Shown here in pieces: positions 62,811 to 64,000 of a DNA stretch of 64,000 nucleotides (positions are counted from its first letter, which is position 1; each line of letters opens with the position of its first letter). A program made the translations under genes and the position numbers. This DNA comes from Muribaculum intestinale (lineage in GTDB: Bacteria > Bacteroidota > Bacteroidia > Bacteroidales > Muribaculaceae), in assembly GCF_002201515.1 (NCBI RefSeq), contig NZ_CP021421.1:2294001-2358000 (forward strand). Direction: 5' to 3'. A model generated the notes under the pieces. It was not told the DNA's origin and did no database searches. It saw only the letters and a program-made list of their open reading frames with translations.

Positions 62811-63956
62811 ATGAGATTTACGATACTCAGCGCCTCTCTCTTTCTTCTGTTTACCATGGCCTCGTGCGGCAGCCGTAACGCCTCTGCCGTGTCCGATGTC
62901 CTGACCACCGAGATGTATACTCCGGAATATGCCGGAGGATTCCGCATACTCGGCGACTCGGCCCACGAGAGTGTGATAATCGAGTCGGTCAACCCCTGGC
63001 AGGGAGCCGACAGCATAGTGCGCCGCCTCTTCATAGAGCGTGGCGGAGAAAAGGCTCCGGCGGATTTCGACGGGCAGGTAATCAGCGGCAACGCACGGCG
63101 CATCGTCACCATGTCGTCGACCCAGATTGCCATGCTCGATGCCATCGGAGCTACTGGCAGAGTCTGCGGAGTGTCGGGCATCGACTATATCTACAACCCC
63201 GCCATACAATCGCGCCGCGACAGCATAGCCGACGTAGGCTTTGAGGGTGCCGTAGACTACGAGCGTCTGACAGGCGCCGGCCCCGACCTGGTGATGCTCT
63301 ATGGGGTCAACGGTCCCAATCCGATGGAGAGCAAACTGCGCGAGCTCGGCATCCCCTACATATACATCGGCGACTATCTCGAGGAGTCGCCTTTAGGCAA
63401 GGCCGAATGGGTGGTGGCACTGGCTGAGATAACCGGGCAACGCCAGAAGGGCGAGAGCGTATTCATCGGGATACCACAAAGATACAACGACCTCAAGGCA
63501 CGCGTTGACTCCACCGTCGGTGAAGCTCCGACGGTGATGCTCAACATGCCCTACGGCGACTCATGGTTCATGCCCTCGACCGACAACTATACCGTGCGCC
63601 TCATAGCCGACGCCGGAGGCGACTACATATACAAGAAAAACAGCGGCAACGCTTCGCGCCCTATTGACCTTGAGGAGGCATATATGCTCACATCCTCGGC
63701 CGACATGTGGATCAACACCGGCACCGCCACCACTCTCGCCCAGGTAAAGGCGGCATGCCCAAAGTTTACCGACACGAGATGCTACCGCAACGCACAGGTC
63801 TACAACAACAACCTGCGCACTACCAAGGCCGGAGGCAACGACTACTACGAGTCGGGCATAATGCACCCCGACCTCATACTCCGCGACCTCATCACCATAT
63901 TCCACCCCGGCATATTGCCCGCCGACTCCCTCGTGTATTACCGGCGTCTTCAATAG
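62811..63956 (+). CDS. FecB/BtuF-like substrate-binding lipoprotein
   Basis: A 381-residue periplasmic-binding protein with lipoprotein signal (lipobox MASC near residue 19). The core is the class III TroA/FecB fold: ARRIVTMSSTQIAMLDAIGATGRVCGVSGIDYIYN, then VDYERLTGAGPDLVMLYG, and GIPYIYIGDYLEESPLGKAEWVVALAEITGQ. Such proteins deliver cobalamin, ferric siderophores or haem to an inner-membrane ABC importer. The permease and ATPase usually follow, and the window ends 44 bases after the stop, so they could lie just outside. Together with the nearby receptors it suggests an iron or corrinoid import region; ligand unproven. Confidence 0.88.
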   Translation: MRFTILSASLFLLFTMASCGSRNASAVSDVLTTEMYTPEYAGGFRILGDSAHESVIIESVNPWQGADSIVRRLFIERGGEKAPADFDGQVISGNARRIVTMSSTQIAMLDAIGATGRVCGVSGIDYIYNPAIQSRRDSIADVGFEGAVDYERLTGAGPDLVMLYGVNGPNPMESKLRELGIPYIYIGDYLEESPLGKAEWVVALAEITGQRQKGESVFIGIPQRYNDLKARVDSTVGEAPTVMLNMPYGDSWFMPSTDNYTVRLIADAGGDYIYKKNSGNASRPIDLEEAYMLTSSADMWINTGTATTLAQVKAACPKFTDTRCYRNAQVYNNNLRTTKAGGNDYYESGIMHPDLILRDLITIFHPGILPADSLVYYRRLQ

Positions 63957-64000
63957 TGTCTGCTGTTAAATAATGTTATTATTTATACTGGTTTTAAATA

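Overview
The window looks like one contiguous stretch of a Bacteroidota chromosome, order Bacteroidales, and by gene style perhaps Muribaculaceae (the family is inference). Seen directly: a fused lpxC-fabZ gene, an elongated IspG, DUF3127 and DUF3098 genes, a TonB receptor cluster, few Shine-Dalgarno sequences, and many copies of the Bacteroidota promoter element TAnnTTTG, some with TTTG 19-20 bases upstream. No rRNA, tRNA or CRISPR was seen.

Layout. 0.2-1.5 kb: mltG and a DUF2007 gene. 1.6-5.9 kb: carAB on the minus strand. 6.2-11.4 kb: a TM2 protein, the lipid A genes lpxD, lpxC-fabZ and lpxA, and a GH10-like hydrolase. 11.5-18.6 kb: DUF3127, a DEAD-box helicase, a DUF3861 protein, a TPR lipoprotein, speA and truA. 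18.69-20.11 kb: an intact IS4-family insertion sequence that split a 60-bp palindrome between truA and ispG. 20.1-27.8 kb, minus strand: ispG, purE, a PAP2-like membrane protein, rpoN, fabH, rpmF, yceD and a MalY/PatB aminotransferase. 27.86-28.89 kb: an IS5-family element abutting a 161-bp non-autonomous element. 28.9-32.5 kb, minus: MATE exporter, DUF3737, obg. 32.7-36.5 kb: six-hairpin glycosidase lipoprotein, YfcE-like phosphodiesterase, SPOR lipoprotein. 36.6-46.1 kb, minus: SulP transporter, a Wzi-like porin with a lipoprotein, the glycine-lipid pair glsA-glsB, a small conserved protein, a calcium P-type ATPase and an SPFH-tail protein. 46.3-50.3 kb: ftsX, DUF3098, uppP, truB, queA. 50.4-63.96 kb: an accessory uptake region with a CbiMQO-type transporter and methyltransferase facing two TonB receptors and an MFS permease, then tadA, rnz, a two-repeat secreted protein and a FecB/BtuF-like binding lipoprotein cut off from any permease by the window end.

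The genes are mostly envelope, lipid and nucleotide housekeeping: lipid A (lpx), fatty acid initiation (fabH), undecaprenyl phosphate recycling (uppP), isoprenoids (ispG), glycine lipids (gls), pyrimidines and purines (carAB, purE), polyamines (speA) and tRNA modification (truA, truB, queA, tadA, rnz).

The most unusual signal is a small repeated element, present as a single unit at 28.73-28.89 kb and as an inverted dimer at 53.65-54.00 kb. Its three units share conserved flanks around a hairpin whose paired bases change together. That is the pattern of a conserved nucleic-acid structure inside a transposon-derived repeat, and I do not recognise it. Other points worth attention are the palindrome interrupted by the IS4 element, the long hairpins between convergent genes, and two genes whose promoter element ends only 3-4 bases before the start codon.
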